From NCBI GenBank assembly GCA_007449985.2, contig VIIQ02000584.1, positions 235,793 to 299,792 of the forward strand: DNA of 64,000 nt. The letters are read 5' to 3'. The stretch comes from Desmodesmus armatus (Eukaryota; Chlorophyta; Chlorophyceae; Sphaeropleales; Scenedesmaceae). A model generated the notes under the pieces. The model worked only from the letters and a program-made list of their open reading frames with translations. It ran no database searches and was not told where the DNA came from. This document shows positions 45,111 through 56,712 of the stretch, one piece after another. The position numbers and the translations under genes are program-made. The first letter of the stretch is position 1. Every line of letters starts with the position of its first letter.

Positions 45111-47695
45111 ATGACCGCACGCGACTTTCTTCCTGTCAACAGCCCAGCCAACGCACAAAGCGCTTCTGCGGAGAACGTTGCTGGTTGCGAGCTTGGCAGG
45201 TGCGTGCTCAGACCCCTGCCTCGCTGGACCACAGTCCATTGCTTTGGTGTCCAGCTCCACGCCAGCTGCCTTGTTGCTTCCCAGAGCGCTGACGGCGCAC
45301 GTGTGTATGTCTTGCTGCAGGAAGCGTAGCCTTTTCCTGGATTTCCTGCAAGACTTTGGCTTTGGCTTTCCAGGAGCCAGTCAGCAAGGTGATTGCATCA
45401 CAGCTGCCGTGTTGTAGTTCTTGGTACACCTTTGCGATCGCGGTCATTACTGCATGTCTAAATCGTGTTCCACGCCAGCTTGGCTTGACAGCAGGAGTTC
45501 CTTCGAGATGGTCGTGTCAATGTCGTCCTTGCAGCACCGTTGAGCGTCTAGAATAGCGCATCCTGCGCGCATGTTGGTGTTACAGTTTGGATAGTGCTTG
45601 CCTGCACCTCTGCTGCAGCTGCGGTGCAGGACAACAGCAGTTCCACTCACTCCTCCAGGACGTTCCAGCATGTTCCAAAGCCTGCCCTGTGTCTTTGCCC
45701 CCTGTCGCAGGCCCAACAACCCCCGAGGAGGACCAATTGCTTGCAGAGCTGTTTCAGGGCAGCCAGGCACCCCCTGCAGGCGTCCTCAACGACCTGCCAG
45801 GTGTGCTGACAGCTCGCACAGCCCCAGCCACAGCAGCAGCTAAGCTGGAGCAGGCCCCAACAGCAGCGCCCACAGCACCACAGGCAGCCCCAGCTGCATC
45901 AGGCAGGCCGCTGCACCACCGCGCCGTGGTCACGTCCATGCCCATGCCAGCACAAACGCGTGCAGGAGCTGCCGTTGCAGGCGGCGATGATGACACCACC
46001 AGCCAGAACACCATGCCCATGCCCAACAGGAAGCGGCGCCGCAGCGGTGAGGACGATGACGAGGCCTGCTCCTCTCCCAATGACCTTGTCGAGGTGCCTG
46101 CAGCACAGACAGCAGCCGCGGCCGCAGCAGCAGCAGCACGCAAGCGCCAGGCAGCTTCCGCAGTCGCCCACCAGGACGCCAGCAGCAGCAGGCGCGACCA
46201 GTCAGGCGTCAGCAGCGCCACCGCAGCCGCGGCAAACGCAGCAGCATCTGCCACCAGCCCTGATGTCCACAAGGGCATCCTGGTGGCCAAGGTGCTGACC
46301 AAGTCTGATGCCAACAGCAAGCGTGTCATCCTGCCGCGCATTGCTGTCGAGACCAACCTGCCGCAGCTCAGCAGCGCCCCCCACTTCCACTTCACGGCCG
46401 CAGACCCCCAGGGTACCAATTGGCCGCTGGTCATCAAGGCCTGGGCCAACGGCAGCAACCCCAAGCCCGTGTATGTGATGGAGATGATCGGGGACGTGCT
46501 GAAGCAGTACAGGCTCACCATAGGGGATGCAGTGGCCCTGCTGGCAGACGAGGAGGGCCGCTTCTACCTGGAGTGGAACACAGACGCTGCGCGCGCAGCA
46601 GCAGCGCGCCCCACCTACAGCGGCATTGTGTTCAAGTCCGGTAGCAGCAAGGACGCTGCTGCTGCGCCCAGCAGTGGCAGCGGTGGGGAGGCACCAGCGG
46701 CAGCAGCAGCAGCCCCCAAGCCGCAGCAGGTTGACGGGCAGCAGGTGGCAGCTGAGGCTGCCCCAGCTGCAAGCCCCCGTGCTGCCGCCACAGCCCAGCA
46801 GCAGGAGCCAGCCCCTGCACCAGCAGCTGCTGTCAAGAGCCCGTTCGCTGCAGCAGAGCAGGCTCAGGCAGCAGCAGCAGCTGCTGCGGCAGCTGAGCAG
46901 CAAGCTTCTGCAGCTGTCAAGCAGGAGCCCCAGCAGCAGCAGCAGGAGGCAGTGCCTGCGGCAGCAGCAGCTGCCGGCCCTGTGACGGCCTCCCAGCAGC
47001 AGCAGCTGTTTCAGCAGCTGCCTGCTAGTGCTAACATGCCGCTGATGACGGCCATTCCAGTGACCAGCCCACAGGTGAGCTTGGTGGACAGGATGTGTGG
47101 CTGACTGTGCGCTCCGGCTGCCATGCCCATCTGCACAGCATGTCTTGCTTGTCCCTTTGTCGGACTTCTGGCAGCTCCTTGTGCAAGCCAGCTGCTTCAG
47201 CTGTTCTGTCGACTTCACTGTGCTTGTGCTTCATCCGTCCGAGTGTTCCAGGGAGTCCTCACCCATTGTTGCACCTGCCGCCTGCCCTCTGCTCCCTGCT
47301 CGCAGGTTCCTGGCACCTTCATCCCCACCAGCCCCTGCCAGCTGCTGGTGGTGGGCCACCTGCCCATGCCCGACCTGGATCTGGACCTGGCAGGACCCGC
47401 CACACTGCAGCCCAGCCTGCCCAGCAGCCTGCTGGGACACCTCAACAGCAACGGGGACGTGGTCATGCCATCAGCAGCAGCAGCTGGGGGCATGTACGGT
47501 CTGGCTGGTGCTGCTGGCCTTGAGACAGCGCAGTCCATGGGTGACGAGGCGCTGCTGGTGCCCACTGGGGCTGTGCCGCAGCTGTCGCATGCCGGCGGGG
47601 TGCTGCTGTGCCCCCGCACGCCCGGCTGCACGCGCCCTGCAGGCCACCAGGGGTGGTGCCTGGGGCACAAGGGCTACAAGAAGCGCCGCACTTGA
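45111..47695 (+). CDS. B3-domain transcription factor
   Basis: Exons are 45111-45199, 45619-47074 and 47306-47695. Phases agree (2, then 0) and the frame is intact, giving 644 residues. The N-terminal third is Ala/Pro/Gln-rich with a basic cluster NRKRRRSGEDDDE that may act as a nuclear localisation signal. The B3 domain spans about 248-352: GILVAKVLTKSDANSKRVIL, PRIAVETNLPQL, VYVMEMIGDVLKQYRLTIGD and FYLEWN. B3 domains bind DNA in plant and algal regulators of the ABI3/VAL/ARF type; this one looks closest to the VAL/ABI3 style. After a Gln/Ala-rich region it ends with a compact Cys/His motif, CPRTPGCTRPAGHQGWCLGH followed by KGYKKRRT, which could bind zinc. The start ATG is chosen because its exon phase fits; no other in-frame ATG precedes the domain closely. 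TGTAA follows at 47770. Confidence 0.87.
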
Positions 47696-50600
47696 GCAGT
47701 GCCTGCTGCCATGCAGGGCTTGGTGGGTAGCAGTGGTGGTGTGAAGCGGTGTGTGTGATTGTTCGGGCCTGTAACGGCAGGAGCCGGGCCTGCTTGATGA
47801 TGTGATGCTGTGTTGATCATGTGTTGTGCCCACGAGCTGAACTCCTGGAAGTCAGCAGGGTAGTGAAGTTGTACACAGACCTGCTGCAGACCTTGCATCG
47901 CAGCAGAGTGTTGTTTGTGCAGTTTTTTTGCTTCTGTATTGAAGTTGCAGCCCCAATGCTTGGGGTCTTGGCAGTAGCCCGTGTGCCAAGTGGCAGGGCC
48001 TGCACATACACATGTTTCCACTGTACAATATATGCAGCGTGTTGGCATCTTGAACAGTGGATGCCAGGGTTGAGCCAGCTTGTTGCTAGTCTGCTCCTTC
48101 ATCTCTTATAGGTCCAGGGGGCCAGCTGCAGGGTGGTGAGCTGATGTGGCCAGGTGTGATTGTGCTACTGGCTATGGACGGCAGCACCTCTTCTTGTGTC
48201 GGCCTGGCAGACCAGGCCACTGCTGCTGTCATGCGTGCCTTTGTAAAGTGTTGTCCTGGCCTGTTGGTGCGGGTGTGGCAGCTGCTGTGCATGCATCAGT
48301 TGCAGCATAGGGTTGCGCTTGAGGCCAGGAGGTGGATGTGCAGTTGCATGTGATGATGTTTCAGGTTGTTCAGATGCAGCTGGAATTTCCAGTCTGCAAA
48401 TGTGTCCGAGTGCACATCCCAATGAACATATACATGCTTGTGAAGAAAAGACCAAAAAAAGTCTGCCTTCCTGCAGCTTGTGTGATCTGCCACATGGTGG
48501 CTTTGTTTTGTGCATGTGCAGTTTGTATAGTGCCTGCATCATGGGGCAGCACTATATTTGGCTTGTGCTCGCCTGTCCAGCACGGGTGGCAGGTTGGTCT
48601 TGTAGGGTTGTCTGCCTGCAGTATGTATCCTGGCCTTGAGAGCATACAGCAAGCCTGTCATACACTGACGCGTGTTGGTGTCTTGCCCCCAGGTGCTTGC
48701 ATGCAGCTGATGTTGTGTGCTGGGTGGTGCATATTGCGTGCTGCCGCCTGAGTAATATATGCGCGTAATGTGTGGGGATTGTTCTTCCCATGGCAATCAC
48801 AGCCCCACACAACAGAAACGACATGACCCTGTGGGCTCCTCTGGCCAGCAGAGGTTGTTGCGGAGTGTGGGTTCTGGCTGTTTGCATGTTGCTGTGAAGT
48901 GTGTAGCATTCAGGGTTGTTTGTAGGGTTCCGATGGTTGCAGTTTGTGGAAACTGCCATTGTTGCAGGGTTGTGGAATGGCTGTGGCCGTGGTGTGCATG
49001 ATTGCCAGTCCATACACATCCATGCTGGTTGCTTCAAGCAGCTGTGGTGGTGGCTGATGCTGTTTCTGTGCTGATGTCCCTGGGGCATGCAGTGCGTGCC
49101 CCTTGCTTGCAAGCAGTCGTGTGCTCTGTAACATGGACATTGTGGTTTGATGTGCGTGAGTGGGGAAGGTGTACATTTGGACATCGGGACCACTATGTCA
49201 GTGTGATTTTGCCGGACTGTGCACTGGTCGACGCTGGCTTGTCCAGTCCCCCTCAGGCAGTCACGCCTGTCCTATGGGGAGGGTTCCTATGTCGTGCACG
49301 ATGCCCCAGGGGCGTGAGTGCAAGCTTTGCTATCTGTAACACTGCAGTTGGCTGTTGCATGATTCCAATCAGCGGGGTGATTCTTGACTTCAGTACACAC
49401 CTTCTGTCTTCATGCTTTGGGCCGGTTTGTTGCTGCGCCTACGGCTGCTACCAGAAGCAGTTGCCGGGTGCTGTGAGTGCACGCAGCAGTATGGCAAGGC
49501 TCTACTGCTGCCCTTTTGTGGCATGATAGTCTGTCGCCTGTGCTGCTGCGACCCATTGATGCAACCTGCTGTTGCAACCAAAAGCCAAAAAAGGAGAGTG
49601 AATGCATGCATGGTTCCTGCTGCCATAACAAAGCAGGGCATGTGTTTTGGTGTGATAATTGTCGGTGTTTGCAACTCATGTACATCATCATGCAGCATGC
49701 CCATACCCCGTGCGTGCTGTGACAGCATGTGAGCAGCGCTGTGCTGAGGTACTGTGCCGGGACAGTGACCCTGCCAGCACCACCATGTGGTTCAGCACAG
49801 CGCTGCTGGGGGGCTGGGTCATGCATCAAGTAGCTGCTTCCTTCAATATGAGTGACAGCCTGCAAGGGCTGTGCGGCGTGGGATGCATTGCTTCTGCGGT
49901 GGGTCGTTTGCTGCATGCATTGGTTGTTGGTGCGGCTGCTACTGCGGCTGCTGCCAGCACCTGTTTGTCACAGCAGGCTGCTTCCAGCCTGCTGCTGTGG
50001 CTTTGCTGCTTCAGCAGCACTGGCAATAGAGCCGATTGTACACTACTGTCGAGTGTCTTGCTATGCCTGCACACACCCAGCGCTATGGCAGTCAAGCCAG
50101 GGCGTGTCCCATCTGCTGCTCTGTGCTGTTCCCGCAGCACATTGTGTGACAGCCTGTTGCGCTCTGGCTTAAATACTGGAAGCCAGTGATGGCTGACTGG
50201 CAGTTGTCGCAGGGCAGTGCGGTTGGTGAGCCTCCCTGGGCCCTACTGGCACAATCTGTGTGGCTGTGAGAGCGGGCTGGCAGCTGTTGGGGGCCACTTG
50301 CTGGAGGAGTGGTGCCAATTTGGGAAGGCCCGGCATCCCCTCTTGATTTGATTGTGCGCGTGCCTGCATAGGCCTGCGTGTTTTTGTCGGGGTCGGGGCC
50401 GCATAGTGGGGTTGCCGCAGCTGTGCTGCACTGGCAGAGTTGGGTGGAGTTTATGTGTGTGGTGAGTCGTACTGCTTGTGTGTTGGCGTGTGGTAGGTAA
50501 CGTTGTTGAGTGTGTGAAGTTGTAGGATGCTGGCATCAGGAAGATGCAGGTGGAGCTCTCCTCTTGCAATTCCATGGCGTTTTTGTGTCGACGTGTCGTG

Positions 50601-51903
50601 TGTTGACGTGTCTCGTGTGTTGAAGAACGCAGCCCTCACTGCTGTCCTGCTGTGCCAGTACGCCTGAGCACTTGCTCACCCGCCACACCATTGATTCAGC
50701 GTGTGTGTGTGTGGGGATGAGGCAGTGGGTTGCAGACGCTGCTGCCGCATATCGATTGTTGTGTGATTGTGTGACTATCTTGTGACCTTGTGCTTATATT
50801 CATGCATCGAATGCTGGTCATGTCGCAACCACCCCCGCTGGCCGTGAACCACAGCAAGTTGGCTGCGCAAACAGCGTAGCAACATCAGCAGCATGAGTAG
50901 CATGTTGGTTGCTGTGCTTGGCCTGCCACAGGGTGCTGTACTGACCAGTCACTCATGGGTGCTCTGGTTGCCAGTTGAACTTGGCATCTGCGCACGTCTG
51001 GTTAAAGACCCAGAGAGATTGAGAGTGCAGGCGTGTTGCTTCATTTGCGTGCTGTGTGCATCATCTTGTCGTGTTTAGTGGTGTCAGGCAAAGGTGCTTT
51101 CAGTCTCACGCTCAAGCGCCGTGCTAAGAGTGCAAGCTGTGGCATATGCTGCACAAGCACATGCCGTACTTCTGCCAGCTGTATGTTTGCACACACGCTG
51201 CATTTGTTGTCATGCTGTTGCCTGATGTGCTTCTCCATGCGGCTGCGGTAGCTGTGTTGCAGATTTTTGTGCTGTACTGGTAGTACTGAAGGCACGCAGA
51301 AATGCTGGGCTGCTATCAGCCTAGCACACGTCCCCTTGCGATCAGCAGCTGGTGCAGTTTCAGCTGCAGACTTTCTGCTCATACAGTCCTGGCAGGTGTT
51401 GTGTTGTGCGTTGCAAGCATGTCTGGTTACTGTTAGGGCTGCCTGCGGGAGTGTCACTCAAGTGTGTACCACTTGCGAGCTGGTTGTGTGTCGTGGACAT
51501 CGATGAATGTGTCACGTGTAACATACTTTATCACATACGAAAAACTTGGGCCAAATGAGCTAGTGACAGCTTGGCGCTCATCTTGTGTGGTGCTGCGCAC
51601 ACACATAACAGCGCTGCACTGGGGTACCCAGGCACATCAAGAAGCCCTCAACCCGCAAACTTGACATGCCAGGCACAGCAACCAGGCCCTCCTTACAGAA
51701 CCGCAGAACCCATGCCTTCAAAGTTCACACCACACACCGTCACCAACGCGCGGAAGCACACGCACCCACACATTCACATATACCAACGCAGCGCCAGCAG
51801 ACAAACACTGCCGCTTTACAGATGACCTTCGTGCCTCTGTGAGCCAGGTTGCCTCTGTTTTGATTGCCAGGAGGACTGTTGGGCCAACCTGAGGAGGGTA
51901 TCA
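47696..51903. other. 4.2-kb non-coding convergent flank, B3 / LRR array
   Basis: No recognisable gene. The plus strand is GT-rich from the B3 stop to about 51570, then AC-rich to the end of LRR copy A. Plus-strand TGTAA motifs lie at 47770, 48243, 49339 and 51517; minus-strand ones at 51693 and 51816. The switch in composition falls between the last plus-strand and the first minus-strand motif. Confidence 0.45.
47770..47774 (+). terminator. Proximal poly(A) signal of the B3 gene
   Basis: TGTAA 75 bases after the stop. More distal plus-strand TGTAA motifs up to 51517 could give much longer 3' UTRs. Confidence 0.45.
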
Positions 51904-54900
51904 TTAAACTGGCACACCAGCCTGTAAATTCCGTCCAGAAGCGGGGCACCGGTCGTATTCACAGTAGAGGTCCACTGCTGGCCAAGCCTTCTGCCAGGCA
52001 TCAGAATCAGCGAAGCTGCGACAAACACGCATGGTCTGCAGGCCAGGCAAGCATCGCTGCAGCCATCCTAGGCCGTCTGCTGTGATGCCAGTGTGCCGCA
52101 AATCCAATAATGTCAGCTGCTGCATGAGTGTCGCCACTGTGGGCATGGAATCGTCCGTGACATCTTTGTTGTCCCGAAGGGCAAGGATATGCAGGCCTGC
52201 AACCAGCGTCGAGATGTGCAGCAAGCAACATGTCGGAACACCCAATGACAGCAACATGGCTGTGGATGCGAAATCGGTCCCCAGCACGTGCATGCCATGG
52301 GGGCAAAGTGAGCTGGATTCATGTTTGCAGAACACACCCCAGGGCATTGGACGCAACTGCTGCACTCAGGCCAAACAGCCAGGCCTCCCTGCAGGCACAT
52401 AGTAGATCCCATCCCATTTGTACCCCAGCCACCCATGTACCTGTGAGGCGCAGGGCGATGACGTTGACAGCATAGTCGTCCAACTGGCAGCAGTCCAAAC
52501 TCAGGCTAGTTAGCTGCTGCATGCTGGTGACATCTGCTGCCCCGCGCTGCAATGGAACATTTCGCAAGGCTAGCCTGGTCAGGCCTGTCATGCCAGCTAT
52601 TGCCTTGGCACAGCTTGACGCTGTGGGAGCAGAAGCAAGGATCCCCAGCGCAGTCTGATGCCAGTATTTCGGTGTGGGCCACTCCACATCAAGGCTTTTG
52701 AGCAGCTTGAGAGGGACAAGCGCGGCGGCCAGGTCAGCATGTGTGGCTGTGCTGTCACTGTGGCAGTGCAGCCGCAGGCGTGTGATGTGTGTTGCCTGGC
52801 CGATGCTGTGCAGCACACGGGGTGTCACCACCCCGTTGTCCACGTAGATCTTCTGCCAGGCCTCAGACCGCAGCAGTGGCCAAGCTTCACAATAGTCATC
52901 AGGGGTTTCGACACGCTCAACCAACCCCGCGGGGTCTGTGTGGTCCTGCACTAGCAGGTAGTGTATCTGCAGCGAAACATGGGCAGACAAGAGAAGGCCA
53001 CAGACAACCATTGGTGGTGCAGCACACATGGTGTTTTGGCGACAAACGTGACTGCACACTGGGTCACATGGCAAGCCTGGATGAGCAAGCTGGCATGCTT
53101 CTTTAGCTGAACCAGGTGCCAAGGCCTCCTGCATTTTCCAGCATCACTACCTGACATACAATGTCACACGATAACAGCATTCCCAAAGGTCGGTGCAACG
53201 CAACACAGCTCAGTGTCCTTTACAGCACCCCACTTGGTCAAACAAAACCTGACAGCAGGAGATCTCCATGTGTGCAGTCTGTCATGCCTTTTGTCCCAGC
53301 GCTCGGCTTGCAGCATAGCACCGCGTGCAACACGTCCACAGCCACTCACCTTTAGGTTCTTCAGCACACAGAGTGACTGCAGGTGGGCCGCACTCAGCTT
53401 GCTATGTGCCAGCTGCAGGGATGTCAGCTGTGTGAGCGGCCACAACACCCCTACAGCCGCTCCGTGCCTGACAGCCACACACAGATCCAGCACGTTGGGT
53501 GGCAGCTGGTCGCCTAGGTACACCGGCTCCCATTCATCCTCCTCATCCTGCCACAGGAAGTCTAGTAAGGTCACAGCCGTGAGTTGGGTCAAGTTGAGGG
53601 TCAGGGGGCGGCCGGTGGCGGGGGATCTTGGTGGCAGGATGCAGGCCATGTCTTCGTCCTCCTCGTGGGTAGCAGGAGGGTCACTGGACAAGGGGCAGCG
53701 CCGAGGTACAGCTCCACCAGCGACGGCGGGAGGTAGGTGCTGAGGTCAGCATAGCGGTTGAAGCCGGCTGACAAGTAGGTCAGCCTGGTGAGGCCTGCAG
53801 GGCGCAGCACGCAAGGTACAGTGAGTCACCGATCAACTGCAACTAATCTGTCATGACTCCAAGAACAAGAAAAATGAAACAAAATCAGTGCAGGAGGGGT
53901 GCAGTATGATGCGTGGAGCCCAAGGTGCAAACAAGGTCACAGCTAGTAAAATCACACCGTTCCGTATATGTTGCGCAAAGTGGCTGCTTATAGTTGCCGC
54001 AGGCTGCGACCAGAACGTGCAGGTCACACTGCAGTTACGCAGCTGCACCGTAGCCACAACATGACACCACCCAAGCACTCGTCCCCATTGCAGTGATGAG
54101 CTGATGGCAGTGCGAGCGCCGCAACGCGCAGGCACCAGCAGCTGCTTACCAAGTGAATGAGTCATCCGCCACAGCCCAAAACCCTTACCTAAGGGCCTGG
54201 ACCATTGGCTGTGCCTCCGCATTAGTGATGAAGGCTGCAGCATACAGCACACACACAACTCATGTGTCAACACACACACACACAGCGGCACAAGCTGCAC
54301 ATCTCAAATGCAAGGCATTCATCTTGCTGCCTGGGCCCCACCACACGCTGCTGGTCGGCTGCCAATCAACACAAGCTATATCATACTCTGCCTTTGCACC
54401 TAGAGCACAGTGTCGGAGCTGAGCCGCCCCTTGCACATCGTCCTGGCAGCTGCCTGCTGCACACAAACTGTGAAAGCAATAGTACCAATAGTTCCTGAAC
54501 CCCGAACCGTTCGACCCCCAGCCTACCATCCTGTGTGGTCAAAACCAACTCCCTTAGGCATGATCGCATCCCCCGCAGCGCTGCTGCTCGTTCCAGCACG
54601 CCCCCTCTGCACTCCAGCCTCGTCAGCTGCAGGCTGCTGCCAGCCTCCCACATGGCCCGCGCCAGCACTGACTCAGCAGCAGGCCAGTCAGTCGCCTCCA
54701 AGTGCAGTGTCTCTGTCAGCAGATGGGCAGTGTCCAGGTCCGCCATCAGGGCTGCATGCCGCGGCAGCCACTTGGCAATGCCGAGACAAAACACAGTGCA
54801 ACCAGTAGTGTAAACAGTAGAAAACACATTGTAACCAGTAGTCTAAACAGTTACAGTTGCAGTTACATGAATTGCAGTAAAAAAACTCTGGTGTTAGTGA

Positions 54901-55483
54901 CAAGCGTGCTTCAAAGAAATGCATGGCTGGGCAGCGTCAGTGCAGATCGTACCTGGCAAAGGAGTTGAGAATTTTCTGAAACTTTTGCCGCCAGCTGATC
55001 AATTCCACCGATACCTGGCCAGCCGCCTGGGCCAGGACGGTGCTGCGCATACCCTTGCCGACGCAGGACAGGGTGCAAACTAGCTGCTGGTACAGGCTGC
55101 TGTAGGTCGCCATATGACCCAGCAGCACAGGCCATCCTGGGTGCAGCACCTCCGCAGCTTCATCGCTGCATTGTTGCAGCTGCAGCAAGGAATGCAGTGC
55201 GATATAGAGGCGGTTCAGTGTGTGGCTGTAGGGTGCTGTTGGTATGACTGCAAAGTGATCAGCTGTGCAATGCAATGCAGGCTGGCGTCTGCAGGGCAGT
55301 TTGCCCTGGTCACTGCTGCCAATCTGCTGCCCTACAGCACACAGCGCCCACCTGCTGCTCCATGATGTTGATGAAGCCGCAGCTGCGTAAGCTCTGCTGC
55401 TTCAACCTTCCTTGAATCATGTCAGCCCTGAGGTGGGTGTCCAGTGAGTCTGCATGATCAATGTCCAAGCTGTCTGTCTCCAT
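51904..55483 (-). pseudogene. LRR paralogue copy A (F-box-like/LRR), frame-broken
   Basis: Exons on the minus strand: 55483-55352, 55179-54953, 54770-54527, 54234-54189, 53794-53350, 52966-52441 and 52196-51904. Exon 1 begins METDSLDIDHADSLDTHLRA. Exon 2 (HPGWPVLLGHM, VCTLSCVGKGMRSTV) looks F-box-like. Later exons hold leucine-rich repeats (LTRLTYLSAGFNRYADLSTY; LTRLALRNVPLQRG; LTLLDLRHTGITADGLGWLQ). Compared with copy B it has three defects. The acceptor of exon 3 is CAAG instead of CAGG, which shifts the splice by one base. Exon 6 is four bases shorter after LYLGA. The small exon present in B at 58994-58906 is not found. So it is either a pseudogene or badly assembled. Such proteins would act as ubiquitin-ligase adaptors; this is inferred. 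Confidence 0.7.
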
Positions 55484-56712
55484 GTTGGTGTTGCAGGGCA
55501 CTGCTGACAAACTGAGGCGGTGTTTATTTGTGAACATACAGACAGCAAGTTAGTGTATGTCAGCAGCAGCAACGTGCTCGCACATTCATTCAAAAAGTAG
55601 TTGAGATCAAGGAGTTGACTAACCTGTACGCGCCTTGGACTGCGACATACCTGCGCATGTCAGTACTGAGACTCTGCAAATTTGTCTTTAATTCTTGCTT
55701 CTCCGACACAGACCTTCGCCCGGGCCCGGCATGGGGTAGCCACAGTCCCATCTTCTTGCACATGGCTGCTTACCATTGCCAAGCTGGTGTACAAATGCTT
55801 TGATCTTGGCTGTGCTGTCTGCCATCCAGATGCAACATCTATTTGGCCGCGGTATAAAATTTCAGCGTGGCAAGAAGTTGCAGAGACGCAAATGCATGAG
55901 CACGGCGCAGCATGTCTTCTGATATCTGTGCACGCTAGTGACCTGCAGTGACCTCATTGTAGTAAGCTTGCAGAGGCTGAAGCTTCCATGTCTGTCAACA
56001 AAAACATTGAGCTACGCTCGTGAAGAGCTACAGGAGCAGTCTCAACTGAGTCCCTGCTCACTCATGCTGTGGAAGGTGAGACAGTGCCCGGAACCGGGGA
56101 GGTAGCGTGATTTCCTGTGGAGACACTGGGAACACACAAGATGGTAACACAATGTAGCTAGCACTGGGGTCCCCCACCGCCACCCCAGGCAACAAAAGCC
56201 TAACAAAGCAACAATGCTGTGGAAGGTGTCGTAGTAATCGCAGAGGCTGTGGAAGGTGTTGTGCATTTCGAGCATGTCTGTTCATCTCTATGTATGCAGT
56301 GCCACTGTGCTGCTCAGTGTTGGCCAAGTGCTGTGCTGATCGGGGCCTTTACTCATGGCACTGTATTTACCCACATAGCAGCCCTGCAGTTGGGTGCCCC
56401 AGCACACCACATGAGTCAAAGGTAATCCCGCCACAAGCACACAGCACCAGCACACGGGACAGGATTCATGTCAATTCAAAACTCTACATGAGATACATGC
56501 CTGCAACAACCACAATCACGAACCATCAGCACGATGCAGCAAATACCCATGGGGCATACCCACAGCTTCACACAAAGTTATGCAGCACCAGCACAGAAAC
56601 ACAGCAGCTTCTCTGAAGACCTTCGTGCCACATACTATAGGTGGCTGGTTTGGGCATCATGCGCAAACACTGTTCGCACCATGCGGAGGGTGTTATCGCA
56701 CTGCCACACAGC
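55484..56712. other. Upstream flank of copy A and 3' flank of copy B
   Basis: The part nearer 55484 matches the flank of copy B. A ~150-base segment at about 56065-56215, bounded by direct repeats of ATGCTGTGGAAGGTG, is absent from the matching place near 61100. From about 56420 the sequence is AC-rich, as expected downstream of the minus-strand copy B. A plus-strand TATAAAAT occurs at 55853, of unknown meaning. Confidence 0.45.

Noticed and set aside
46202..47218. 338-residue minus-strand frame opposite the B3 gene
   Set aside because: It is the antisense of the Ala/Gln-rich B3 exon, made of Leu/Cys/Ser runs.
47817..51560. Frames of up to 213 residues between the B3 gene and the LRR array
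   Set aside because: All are short, Cys/His/Val-rich products of GT-rich sequence with no motif; treated as non-coding.
55853..55860. Plus-strand TATAAAAT as a promoter
   Set aside because: No plus-strand gene follows, and copy B lacks the motif at the matching place.
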